A stretch of 9,355 nucleotides of DNA from CAADGL01 sp964643885 (GCA_964643885.1 CAZXUI010000105.1:1-9355), one strand, 5' to 3'; shown: positions 1 through 6,861, counted from the stretch's first letter. The notes: a model not told the origin generated them from the sequence alone. A program made the numbers and translations.

Positions 1-1176
<1,176 letters not shown>

Positions 1177-1204
1177 GAGTTATGAGTGAAGAGTAGCGAG
1201 CTGA
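1177..1204 (+). repeat. Left heptad array of four-helix module 1
   Basis: Four 7-base units follow the atpA stop codon directly: GAGTTAT, GAGTGAA, GAGTAGC, GAGCTGA. They match, in inverted orientation, the four-unit array at 1593-1620; 21 of 28 positions agree when paired unit by unit. The perfect core is AAGAGTAGCGA (1189-1199) against 1598-1608. A second 11-base match exists between 1190-1200 and 1611-1621. The seven-base period argues against coding sequence. The arms could pair in RNA and enclose the four-helix-bundle gene. Confidence 0.8.
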
Positions 1205-1210
1205 AGAGAC

Positions 1211-1576
1211 ATGGCGTCGGCCGGCCCGAAACCGGACATTAAGGCGCGGAGTTTCGCACTGGCGGTTCGGATTCTGAAGCTCGTCAGCGCGATGGGAAAA
1301 GACACCGCCTCGCAGGTCGTCGCAAGGCAGATGGCTCGCAGTGGGACGAGCGTGGGCGCGAAAGTGGAGGAGGCGCAAGGGGCGCACTCGAAAGCGGACT
1401 TCGCCCACAAGATCAAGCTGGCCCGTACGGAAGCGCGTGAGACGCACTATTGGCTGCGGCTGGTCGCGGCCGCGGGGCTCATGCCGGCAACGCGCGTGTC
1501 GGACCTGACGAGAGAGGCGGACGAGGTTCTGCGGATCCTGACGGCAATCGTGAAGACCTCCAGAGGAGCAAAGTAG
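1211..1576 (+). CDS. Four-helix-bundle protein, S23/IVP family (module 1)
   Basis: A 121-residue basic, helical protein of the S23-type four-helix-bundle family, first known from genes inside 23S rRNA intervening sequences. Seen: the family-typical segment ARSGTSVGAKVEEAQG (residues 42-57), an EARETHYWLRL segment (74-84), and long amphipathic stretches giving four predicted helices. Length matches the family norm of about 115-125. There is no signal peptide or membrane segment. The ATG at 1211 follows a weak purine run (GAAGAG at 1203-1208). The gene lies 34 bases after atpA and 56 before atpG, bracketed by inverted heptad arrays. It is about 55% identical (hand alignment) to the protein at 2569-2928. 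The molecular function of the family is unknown. Related four-helix proteins such as Avd of diversity-generating retroelements bind nucleic acid, so RNA binding is a reasonable guess only. Confidence 0.93.
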   Translation: MASAGPKPDIKARSFALAVRILKLVSAMGKDTASQVVARQMARSGTSVGAKVEEAQGAHSKADFAHKIKLARTEARETHYWLRLVAAAGLMPATRVSDLTREADEVLRILTAIVKTSRGAK

Positions 1577-1592
1577 CGCCGGAGCAGCGTCC

Positions 1593-1620
1593 TGAATTCG
1601 CTACTCTTGACTCGCTACTC
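1593..1620 (-). repeat. Right heptad array of four-helix module 1
   Basis: Read on the - strand from 1620 to 1593 the units are GAGTAGC, GAGTCAA, GAGTAGC, GAATTCA. On the + strand this appears as two near-copies of CTCGCTACTCT spaced 14 bases apart (1597 and 1611). It is the inverted partner of 1177-1204. It ends 12 bases before the atpG ATG, which leaves that gene with no recognisable Shine-Dalgarno sequence. Confidence 0.8.
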
Positions 1621-1632
1621 TGAACTTGTTCT

Positions 1633-2517
1633 ATGGCCAAAGCCCGACAGATCGTCAAACGCCGCAAGGCCGTGCGGAACATCCGCAAGATCACGCAGAC
1701 GATGCAGCTCATCGCCACGGCCCGCTTTCAGAAGTGCCTTCAGCGGGCCACCGCCAGCAAGCCCTACACCGAGAAGATCAGCGAGATGATCGAGATTCTC
1801 TCGGGCTCCGGCTCGCTCGAGCATCCGCTGATGCGCGTCAATGAGCGCGCCCGCAAGGCCGTCCTGCTCGTGATCACCTCCAAGCGCGGCCTGTGCGGCG
1901 CATACAACGCCTCCGTCCTGCGGCATGCCGTCGAGCACCGCCGCCAGCGGATCGCCGACGGCCTCGAGCTCGACGTCGAAATGGTCGGCAAGAAGGGCGT
2001 GAATTACTTCCGCTTCCTCGGCCTGCCCCTGGCCAGCTCGATCACCGACGTCGAGGACAAGATCGAATACGCCCGCGTGGCCGGCATGGCCGAGCGCTAC
2101 ATGGCCGCCTACGCCGAGGGCCGGCTGGCGCGGGTCGAGGTCGCCTACATGCGCTTTCAGTCGGTCGGCGTGCAGCGGCCGACGGTCGCCACGCTGCTGC
2201 CGATCGAGCCGCCCGCCCGCGAGGAGCTGAATGAGCAGCGGCCCGTCGGCGGCCCGCGGCGCCTGTTCGAATTCTCGCCGCCGCCGGAGCAGCTCCTCGC
2301 GCGGCTGATCCCCGAGACGGTCAAGATCCGCCTGTATCAGTTTTTCAACGACGCGATCGTCAGCGAGCAGGTCGCCCGCATGGTCGCCATGAAGGCCGCG
2401 ACCGACTCGGCCGGAGACATGATCAAGTACCTGACGCGCGAGTACAACCGCGCCCGGCAGACGCAGATTACGATGGAGCTGGCGGACATTGTGGGTGGTG
2501 CGGAGGCGGTGGGGTAG
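1633..2517 (+). CDS. atpG: F-type ATP synthase subunit gamma
   Basis: The central rotor shaft of F1, present once per complex, which couples proton flow through Fo to conformational change in the three beta subunits. The 294 residues are close to the usual 285-295. Seen: the N-terminal coiled-coil helix with RRKAVRNIRKITQTMQLIA (residues 10-28), the GLCGAYN turn (86-92), and the C-terminal helix with SEQVARMVAMKAATDSAGDMI followed by YNRARQTQITMELADIVGGA, the strongly conserved gamma end. The ATG at 1633 fits the family N-terminus (MAKARQI). No Shine-Dalgarno sequence precedes it, because the upstream 40 bases are the right heptad array of module 1. Translation may depend on coupling or on a leader-independent mode. 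Its gene is flanked on both sides by four-helix modules. Confidence 0.97.
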   Translation: MAKARQIVKRRKAVRNIRKITQTMQLIATARFQKCLQRATASKPYTEKISEMIEILSGSGSLEHPLMRVNERARKAVLLVITSKRGLCGAYNASVLRHAVEHRRQRIADGLELDVEMVGKKGVNYFRFLGLPLASSITDVEDKIEYARVAGMAERYMAAYAEGRLARVEVAYMRFQSVGVQRPTVATLLPIEPPAREELNEQRPVGGPRRLFEFSPPPEQLLARLIPETVKIRLYQFFNDAIVSEQVARMVAMKAATDSAGDMIKYLTREYNRARQTQITMELADIVGGAEAVG

Positions 2518-2531
2518 CGAGCATCCCATCA

Positions 2532-2560
2532 CGAATAACGAGTTCCGAATAACGAATGCA
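2532..2560 (+). repeat. Left heptad array of four-helix module 2
   Basis: From 2533 the units read GAATAAC, GAGTTCC, GAATAAC, GAATGCA. CGAATAACGA occurs twice, 14 bases apart (2532 and 2546). The stretch 2543-2556 pairs with 2945-2958 at 13 of 14 positions. The region between the atpG stop (2517) and this array also falls into weaker seven-base units beginning at 2518. It is the counterpart of 1177-1204, with a related unit (GAATARC instead of GAGTAGC). Confidence 0.8.
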
Positions 2561-2568
2561 CGAGACGC

Positions 2569-2928
2569 GTGAAAACACAGCCGATCGATATCCGGGAGCG
2601 GACTTTTCGGCTTGCCGTCCGCATCGTCAAACGGGTGCGTGCCGCGCCGCGAGACGCTGCGAGCGCGGTCATTACCCGGCAATTCGCTCGCAGCGCTACG
2701 AGCGTAGGGGCGAACATCGAGGAGGCGCAGGGATCGGATTCGAAGCGCGACTTCACGCGCCGCATGAACATCGCGAGGCGCGAAGCGCGTGAAACGCTGT
2801 ACTGGCTCCGGCTGATGTCCGAAGCGGATGTCATGGAGAGCAGCCGATTGACTGAGGTCATCAGGGAAACGGATGAAATCGTGAGGATTCTGAGAGCGAT
2901 CGTAAAGCGTTCGCGCGAGAACGGCTGA
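2569..2928 (+). CDS. Four-helix-bundle protein, S23/IVP family (module 2)
   Basis: A 119-residue homologue of the protein at 1211-1576, sharing about 63 of 113 aligned residues by hand. Seen: ARSATSVGANIEEAQG (residues 41-56), closer to the family form than module 1 because it keeps Asn where module 1 has Lys, then RREARETLYWLRLMSEADVM (72-91) and a C-terminal helix ending in a basic tail. The only usable start in frame is GTG at 2569, because an in-frame TAA lies at 2536 inside the heptad array. The nearby ATG at 2556 is in another frame and gives an unrelated 78-residue translation. The gene is 51 bases after atpG. The open, well-conserved frame suggests it is expressed or under selection. 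Its function is unknown. Confidence 0.92.
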   Translation: MKTQPIDIRERTFRLAVRIVKRVRAAPRDAASAVITRQFARSATSVGANIEEAQGSDSKRDFTRRMNIARREARETLYWLRLMSEADVMESSRLTEVIRETDEIVRILRAIVKRSRENG

Positions 2929-2940
2929 CCGCCGATCGCC

Positions 2941-2975
2941 CTCGTTCGCTATTCGGAATCCGTTCTTCGCTATTC
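2941..2975 (-). repeat. Right heptad array of four-helix module 2
   Basis: Read on the - strand from 2975 to 2941 there are five units: GAATAGC, GAAGAAC, GGATTCC, GAATAGC, GAACGAG. On the + strand TCGCTATTCGGA occurs twice, 21 bases (three units) apart, at 2946 and 2967. It is the inverted partner of 2532-2560. Its last bases supply the only Shine-Dalgarno-like sequence (GGAG) ahead of atpD. Confidence 0.8.
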
Positions 2976-2979
2976 GGAG
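2976..2979 (+). promoter_or_regulatory. Ribosome binding site deciding the atpD start
   Basis: GGAG touches the ATG at 2980 with no spacer, too close to serve it, but lies 6 bases before an in-frame GTG at 2986, a standard distance. It overlaps the end of the module 2 repeat array. This supports initiation at 2986, giving an N-terminus (f)MANNVGKITQV that matches the usual AtpD beginning. Confidence 0.5.
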
Positions 2980-4443
2980 ATGATCGTGGCAAACAACGTC
3001 GGCAAGATTACGCAGGTGATTGGCTCGACTCTGGATGCAGAGTTCGAGGGATCCGGCCTACCGAAGATCTATAACGCCCTCCAGGTAGAGATCGACACCG
3101 AGCTCTCAGGCCAGCGCATCCGCCAGACGCTCTGGTGCGAGGTCGCCCAGCATCTCGGCGGCGGCCGCGTCCGCGCCGTCGCCCTCGGCAGCACCGACGG
3201 ACTCGTCCGCGGCGCGCCGATCACCGACACGGGCGCTCCGATCGCCGTCCCCGTGGGCGAGTGCACCCTCGGCCGCGTCTTCAACCTCGTCGGCGAACCG
3301 GTCGACGGCCGCGGCCCGGTGACCAACGTCAAGCAGTACCGCCCGATCCACCGCGACCCGCCGGAATTCGCCGACCTGACGCCTAAGACCGAGCAGTTCG
3401 AGACGGGCATCAAGATCATCGACCTGATGGTCCCCTTCGTCCGCGGCGGCAAGATCGGCCTATTCGGCGGCGCCGGCCTGGGCAAGACCGTCGTCATTCA
3501 GGAGCTGATCGCCCGCATCGCCAAGGAGCACGGCGGCTTCTCCGTCTTCGCCGGCGTCGGCGAGCGGACCCGCGAGGGCAACGACCTGTGGCTCGAGATG
3601 CAGCACGCCCGCTTCAGGGACACCGACGGGGTCGAAAAATCCGTGCTCGACAAGACCGCCATGGTCTTCGGCCAGATGAACGAGCCGCCCGGGTCGCGCC
3701 TGCGGGCCGCCCTGACCGCCCTGACCATGGCCGAGTATTTCCGCGACGAATCCGGCGCCGACACGCTGCTGTTCGTCGACAACATCTTCCGCTTCTCCCA
3801 GGCCGGCTCGGAGGTCTCCGCCCTGCTCGGCCGCATGCCCTCGGCCGTCGGCTACCAGCCGACGCTGGGCACCGAGATGGGCGAGCTTCAGGAGCGGATC
3901 ACCTCGACCAAAAGCGGCGCCGTGACCAGCGTGCAGGCGGTCTACGTGCCGGCCGACGACCTGACCGACCCGGCGCCGGCGACGACCTTCTCCCACCTCG
4001 ACGCGTTCATCGTGCTTGAGCGCGCCATCGCCGAGAAGGGCATCTATCCCGCGATCGACCCGCTGGCGAGCTCCAGCCGCATTCTCGATCCCGGCGTGGT
4101 CGGCGAGGAGCACTACCAGATCGCCCGCCGCGTGCAGCAGATTCTCCAGCGCTACCGCAGCCTTCAGGACATCATCGCGATCCTCGGCGTCGACGAGCTG
4201 AGCGAAGAGGACAAGCTGATCGTCGCCCGGGCGCGTAAGATCGAGCGCTTCCTCAGCCAGCCCTTCTTCGTGGCCGAGCAGTTCACCGGCTTCCCCGGAA
4301 ATTACACGAAAAAGGAAGATACGCTCCGCAGCTTCCGGGAGCTGTGCGACGGCAAGTGGGACCACCTGCCCGAGCAGGCGTTCATGTACGTCGGCTCGAT
4401 CGAGGAAGCGGCGGCCAAGGCCGAGCGGCTCAAGCAGGGCTAG
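2980..4443 (+). CDS. atpD: F-type ATP synthase subunit beta
   Basis: The catalytic subunit of F1, which makes ATP from ADP and phosphate as gamma rotates. The 487 residues are slightly longer than the common 460-480. Seen: the N-terminal barrel GKITQVIGSTLDAEF (8-22), Walker A GGAGLGKT (163-170, with Leu for the common Val), GERTREGND with the catalytic Glu (194-202), the Walker B segment TLLFVDNIFRF (262-272), MPSAVGYQPTL, and the DELSEEDKLIV segment that couples to gamma. Two starts are possible: ATG 2980 (used for the coordinates) and GTG 2986. The latter has a properly spaced GGAG and the better family N-terminus. It is the last atp gene visible. No atpC (epsilon) follows, and the next gene is convergent. 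Confidence 0.97.
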   Translation: MIVANNVGKITQVIGSTLDAEFEGSGLPKIYNALQVEIDTELSGQRIRQTLWCEVAQHLGGGRVRAVALGSTDGLVRGAPITDTGAPIAVPVGECTLGRVFNLVGEPVDGRGPVTNVKQYRPIHRDPPEFADLTPKTEQFETGIKIIDLMVPFVRGGKIGLFGGAGLGKTVVIQELIARIAKEHGGFSVFAGVGERTREGNDLWLEMQHARFRDTDGVEKSVLDKTAMVFGQMNEPPGSRLRAALTALTMAEYFRDESGADTLLFVDNIFRFSQAGSEVSALLGRMPSAVGYQPTLGTEMGELQERITSTKSGAVTSVQAVYVPADDLTDPAPATTFSHLDAFIVLERAIAEKGIYPAIDPLASSSRILDPGVVGEEHYQIARRVQQILQRYRSLQDIIAILGVDELSEEDKLIVARARKIERFLSQPFFVAEQFTGFPGNYTKKEDTLRSFRELCDGKWDHLPEQAFMYVGSIEEAAAKAERLKQG

Positions 4444-4531
4444 CTCTGCTAGTCAGGAATGACTCAACACAGGGAGCGCGGGCGGCAGAGACTGTGGACG
4501 AATCGCCCCTGCCTCGGGGGAGCGCGGAACA

Positions 4532-4697
4532 GAGCCGCGACCGGAAGGGAGCGGGCTGGGGACGCCGCGCTGCCCGCGCAGCGCCGGATGACATTAACCT
4601 CCCCTGAACACCTGCTCAAGCCTACAGGTGTGTGCGTGTCGGCGCGTGTAGGCGGGAATCGCTCTCAATTGGGCCCGCTCGCTCGCGGTCGCGGCTC
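4532..4697. repeat. Inverted repeat pair, 25-base arms
   Basis: Bases 4532-4556 and 4673-4697 are reverse complements at 22 of 25 positions, including a perfect 12-base part (4532-4543 with 4686-4697) and a perfect 8-base part (4549-4556 with 4673-4680). The spacer is 116 bases. It may be two copies of one dispersed repeat in opposite orientation, or the two ends of a small non-autonomous element. No target duplication is evident. Confidence 0.65.
4620..4653. other. Hairpin with 7-base stem
   Basis: GCCTACA (4620-4626) pairs perfectly with TGTAGGC (4647-4653) across a 20-base GT-rich loop. It lies in the spacer of the 25-base inverted repeat. No T-tract follows, so a terminator role is doubtful. 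Confidence 0.4.
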
Positions 4698-4750
4698 CGA
4701 CCAGGCGGGCGTGGCACCCGCGCTGCCCGAGGCGGCGCGGATCACTCGTG

Positions 4751-4799
4751 CGGGCGAGACGCCCGTACCACCCGGATCAGGCGGGCACAGAGGCCCGCC
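4751..4799. terminator. Tandem GC hairpins between convergent genes
   Basis: CGGGCG-AGA-CGCCCG (4751-4765) is followed by GGCGGGC-ACAGAG-GCCCGCC (4780-4799). Both stems are perfect. They lie about 35-80 bases beyond the citrate synthase stop and downstream of atpD, the right place for a shared bidirectional terminator. Neither has a T-tract, so factor-independent termination is uncertain. They could equally be dispersed palindromic repeats. Confidence 0.35.
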
Positions 4800-4832
4800 C
4801 CAACAGAAGCACGGCGGGCGCGGATGGCCGCT

Positions 4833-5960
4833 CTACCGCCGCTCGACCGGCACGTACGGGCGCTCCGCCGGTCCGACGTAACGGCTCAGCGGCCGGATGA
4901 TGCGGTTGTTGGTGTACTGCTCGATATAGTGCGCCGCCCAGCCGCTGACGCGCGAGGCGACGAACAGCGGCGTGTAGATGTCGATCGGCAGGCTGAGCCA
5001 GTAGTACGTCAGCCCGCAGGGATAGTCCACATTCATGTGGATGCGCTTGCTCTCCCAGACCGTGTTCTTGATCGCGAAGTAGACCTCCAGCAGGTGCCTG
5101 TCCGGCCGGCCGGGAGCGAGCTTCTCCATCTCCGCTTCGAGAATCCGGGCGCGATGGTCGCCGTTCTTATAGACGCGGTGGCCGAATCCGCTCACCTTGC
5201 GCTTGGCCGCCAGTGCCTCGCGGGTCCACTTGCCGGCCTCGTCGGCCGACTCGAACTGCCGGATCAGGTGGATCGTCTCTTCGTTGGCCCCGCCGTGCAG
5301 CGGACCCTTGAGCGTGCCGATGCCCGTGACGATGGCCGAATAGATATCGCTGAGCGTGCTCGCGCAGACGCGGCAGGCGAAGGCCGACGCGTTGTACTCA
5401 TGCTCGGCATAGAGAATCAGCGTCAGGTCCAGCAGCCGCGTTTCCAGCTCGCTCGGCTCCTTGCCAAAGGCCAGCCAGAGCGTCTGGCCGGCATGAGACA
5501 GCCCCGCCCGCGGTTCGACCGGCTCCTGCCCCGCGCCCAGCCGCAGCCGCGCGCCGATGATGCTCGGCACCAGCGCCAGAATGCGGGTCGCCTTCTCGAT
5601 CAGCGCGGCCGCATCGTCCCCCTGGACCGGACAGAAGTGCCCCGCCAGCGAAACGGCCGAGCGGAGCACGTCCATGCCGGGCGTACCCTTCGGTATCCGC
5701 CGGATCGCCTCGACCACCTCGCGCGGCAGCGGCCGGTATTTGTCCAGCGTAGCGCGAAACTGCGAGAGCTGCACCGCCGTCGGCAGCTCGCCATGCAGCA
5801 GCAGGTAGGCCACTTCCTCGAACGAGCTCTTCTCAGCCAGCTCCTCGATCGCATATCCGCGATAGATCAAACTGTCCTGGCGCACGGCGGAGACGGCCGT
5901 CTCGCCCGCGATGATCCCTTCGAGCCCCGGACGGTAAAGCTGCTCTGCGGGCTGACTCAT
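4833..5960 (-). CDS. prpC: Citrate synthase family, probably 2-methylcitrate synthase
   Basis: Condenses an acyl-CoA with oxaloacetate. With propionyl-CoA this makes 2-methylcitrate, with acetyl-CoA citrate. The 375 residues fit the short dimeric type (PrpC, CitZ). Seen: the catalytic His222 in GPLHGGANE, His261 in GFGHRVYKNGD, and Asp312 in MNVDYPCG, so the triad is intact. LILYAEHEYNAS (181-192) and the C-terminal IIRPLSRYVGPAERPYVPVE resemble E. coli PrpC closely. The GFGHRVY form (PrpC of E. coli has GFGHPVY) is the citrate-synthase version, so acetyl-CoA use cannot be excluded. The start at 5960 has AAGGGAG (5967-5973) six bases upstream. It lies 27 bases after the methylisocitrate lyase gene, most likely in one transcript, and that partner is the main reason for the methylcitrate assignment. 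Confidence 0.85.
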   Translation of the reverse strand: MSQPAEQLYRPGLEGIIAGETAVSAVRQDSLIYRGYAIEELAEKSSFEEVAYLLLHGELPTAVQLSQFRATLDKYRPLPREVVEAIRRIPKGTPGMDVLRSAVSLAGHFCPVQGDDAAALIEKATRILALVPSIIGARLRLGAGQEPVEPRAGLSHAGQTLWLAFGKEPSELETRLLDLTLILYAEHEYNASAFACRVCASTLSDIYSAIVTGIGTLKGPLHGGANEETIHLIRQFESADEAGKWTREALAAKRKVSGFGHRVYKNGDHRARILEAEMEKLAPGRPDRHLLEVYFAIKNTVWESKRIHMNVDYPCGLTYYWLSLPIDIYTPLFVASRVSGWAAHYIEQYTNNRIIRPLSRYVGPAERPYVPVERR

Positions 5961-5987
5961 GACGCGCTCCCTTCGTACGCCGAGGAC

Positions 5988-6854
5988 TCAACCGACCGAT
6001 CGCGGAACCGCCGCCCCGTAGCCGAGCAGGTCGTACAGCTCCTGCCGCGTCTGCATCCGCTCGAGCAGCCCCTTCTGCGAGCCGCAGGATTTCAGCTCGC
6101 CCAGCGCCTGCTCGACCGCCTTCATCGCGCAGCGCATCAGTGTAACCGGAAAAATGACCAGCTTGTACCCCATGGCCGCGAACTGCTCGACCGTCAGGTA
6201 GGGCGTCTTGCCGAACTCCGTCATGTTCGCCAGCAGAGGCGCAGGCACGTCGCGTGCGAAGCGCTCGAACTCCTCACGGCTCTCCAGCGCCTCCGGAAAG
6301 ATCGCATCCGCCCCCGCCTTCAGGTACGCGTGCGCCCGCTCGACCGCGTCGTCGTAGCCGCTCACACCGCGTGCATCCGTCCGCGCGATGATCAGAAAAT
6401 CCGCGTCCTTTCGCGCCGCGGCCGCCGCCGCGATCTTCTCGACGAACTCCTCGACCGGCACCAGCCGCTTGCCCGACAGGTGCCCGCAGCGCTTGGGAAA
6501 CTCCTGATCCTCCAGGTGCAGCCCGCTCAGCCCCGCCCGCTCGAACTCCTGCACGGTACGGGCCGCGTTGTCGCTCCCGCCGAAGCCCGTGTCCGCGTCG
6601 CTGATGACCGGCACGCTCGTCACGGCCGCGCACCGCGTCGCGTGCAGCACCGCCTCGCTCAGCGTCGTCAGGCCGATATCCGGCACCCCCAGAAGCCCGT
6701 TGGCCAGCGTCGCGCCCGAGAGATAAACCGCCTCGAACCCGGCCCGCTCGATCGCTCGCGCCGTCAGCGCATTGAACGCCCCCGGCAGCACCACCGTGTG
6801 ATCCGCCATGAGCTGCCGCAGCTTCGCCGACCGCGAGACCCCACGCTGGTCCAT
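5988..6854 (-). CDS. prpB: Methylisocitrate lyase (PrpB-like, ICL/PEP mutase family)
   Basis: Cleaves 2-methylisocitrate to pyruvate and succinate, the last step of the methylcitrate cycle of propionyl-CoA breakdown. The 288 residues are near the E. coli PrpB length. Seen: YLSGATLANGLLGVPDIG (44-61), the Mg-binding DADTGFG (86-92), LHLEDQEFPKRCGH (112-125) with the catalytic Cys123 in the KRCGH signature of lyases, IIARTDA (155-161), LANMTEFGKTP (208-218) and MQTRQELYDLLGY near the end. These match PrpB in order. The frame is open further upstream to 6953, but the start at 6854 is chosen for its GGAGG seven bases before ATG and because the upstream part is Arg/Gly-rich and unlike the family. 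It is followed closely by prpC. No prpD, acnD or prpR is seen. Confidence 0.9.
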   Translation of the reverse strand: MDQRGVSRSAKLRQLMADHTVVLPGAFNALTARAIERAGFEAVYLSGATLANGLLGVPDIGLTTLSEAVLHATRCAAVTSVPVISDADTGFGGSDNAARTVQEFERAGLSGLHLEDQEFPKRCGHLSGKRLVPVEEFVEKIAAAAAARKDADFLIIARTDARGVSGYDDAVERAHAYLKAGADAIFPEALESREEFERFARDVPAPLLANMTEFGKTPYLTVEQFAAMGYKLVIFPVTLMRCAMKAVEQALGELKSCGSQKGLLERMQTRQELYDLLGYGAAVPRSVG

Positions 6855-6861
6855 GCACGCG

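Larger units (their letters stand above)
1177..1632 (+). mobile_element. Candidate IVS-like module 1 inserted between atpA and atpG
   Basis: The whole atpA-atpG junction (456 bases) behaves as one unit: heptad array, S23-family gene, inverted heptad array. It starts right after the atpA stop and ends at the atpG start. No transposase and no clear target-site duplication are visible, so mobility is inferred. The inference rests on the family's known presence in mobile rRNA intervening sequences and on a second, similarly sized module (about 460 bases) one gene downstream. It could instead be a stable, vertically inherited operon insertion. Confidence 0.5.
2518..2979 (+). mobile_element. Candidate IVS-like module 2 inserted between atpG and atpD
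   Basis: This junction (462 bases) has the same design as module 1: heptad array, S23-family gene, inverted heptad array, running from the atpG stop to the atpD start region. No transposase or target duplication is seen. Two modules of nearly equal size at consecutive junctions of one operon suggest either duplication of a module or repeated insertion at the same kind of site. Mobility is inferred, not shown. Confidence 0.5.
4444..4832. other. Non-coding convergent spacer with repeats; no atpC
   Basis: 389 bases between the ends of atpD (+) and the citrate synthase (-). All + frames were read for an epsilon subunit and none resembles one. Open frames here (for example 4459-4881) translate into low-complexity Arg/Gly/Pro-rich text without family resemblance. 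The stretch holds a 25-base imperfect inverted repeat (4532-4556 with 4673-4697) and three compact hairpins (4620-4653, 4751-4765, 4780-4799). The phrases AACAGAGCCGCGACCGGAAG and GGGCACAGAGGCCCGC look to me like pieces of repeats scattered through planctomycete genomes. That is recollection, not a search. Confidence 0.6.

Noticed and set aside
1182..1196. Tiny ATG-AGT-GAA-GAG-TAG frame inside the first heptad array
   Set aside because: Four codons produced by the repeat unit itself, with no ribosome binding site.
1615..2682. A 355-codon open frame on the - strand over atpG
   Set aside because: It is a shadow of atpG's codon bias with no recognisable domain, and it runs across the heptad arrays.
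1177..2979. Diversity-generating retroelement, suggested by the Avd-like four-helix fold
   Set aside because: No reverse transcriptase and no template/variable repeat pair with adenine-specific differences is present.
1177..2979. CRISPR-like array
   Set aside because: The units are 7 bases, tandem without spacers, and no cas gene is present.
1177..2979. Toxin-antitoxin pairs between atp genes
   Set aside because: Each module has only one gene, and both proteins match the S23 four-helix family rather than toxin or antitoxin families.
3460..4365. A 301-codon open frame on the - strand over atpD
   Set aside because: It is antisense to conserved beta-subunit sequence and its composition is typical of a shadow frame.
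4459..4881. A 140-codon + frame after atpD that could have been atpC or a small gene
   Set aside because: It has no epsilon-subunit features, is made of Arg/Gly/Pro-rich text from repeats and hairpins, and overlaps the end of prpC.
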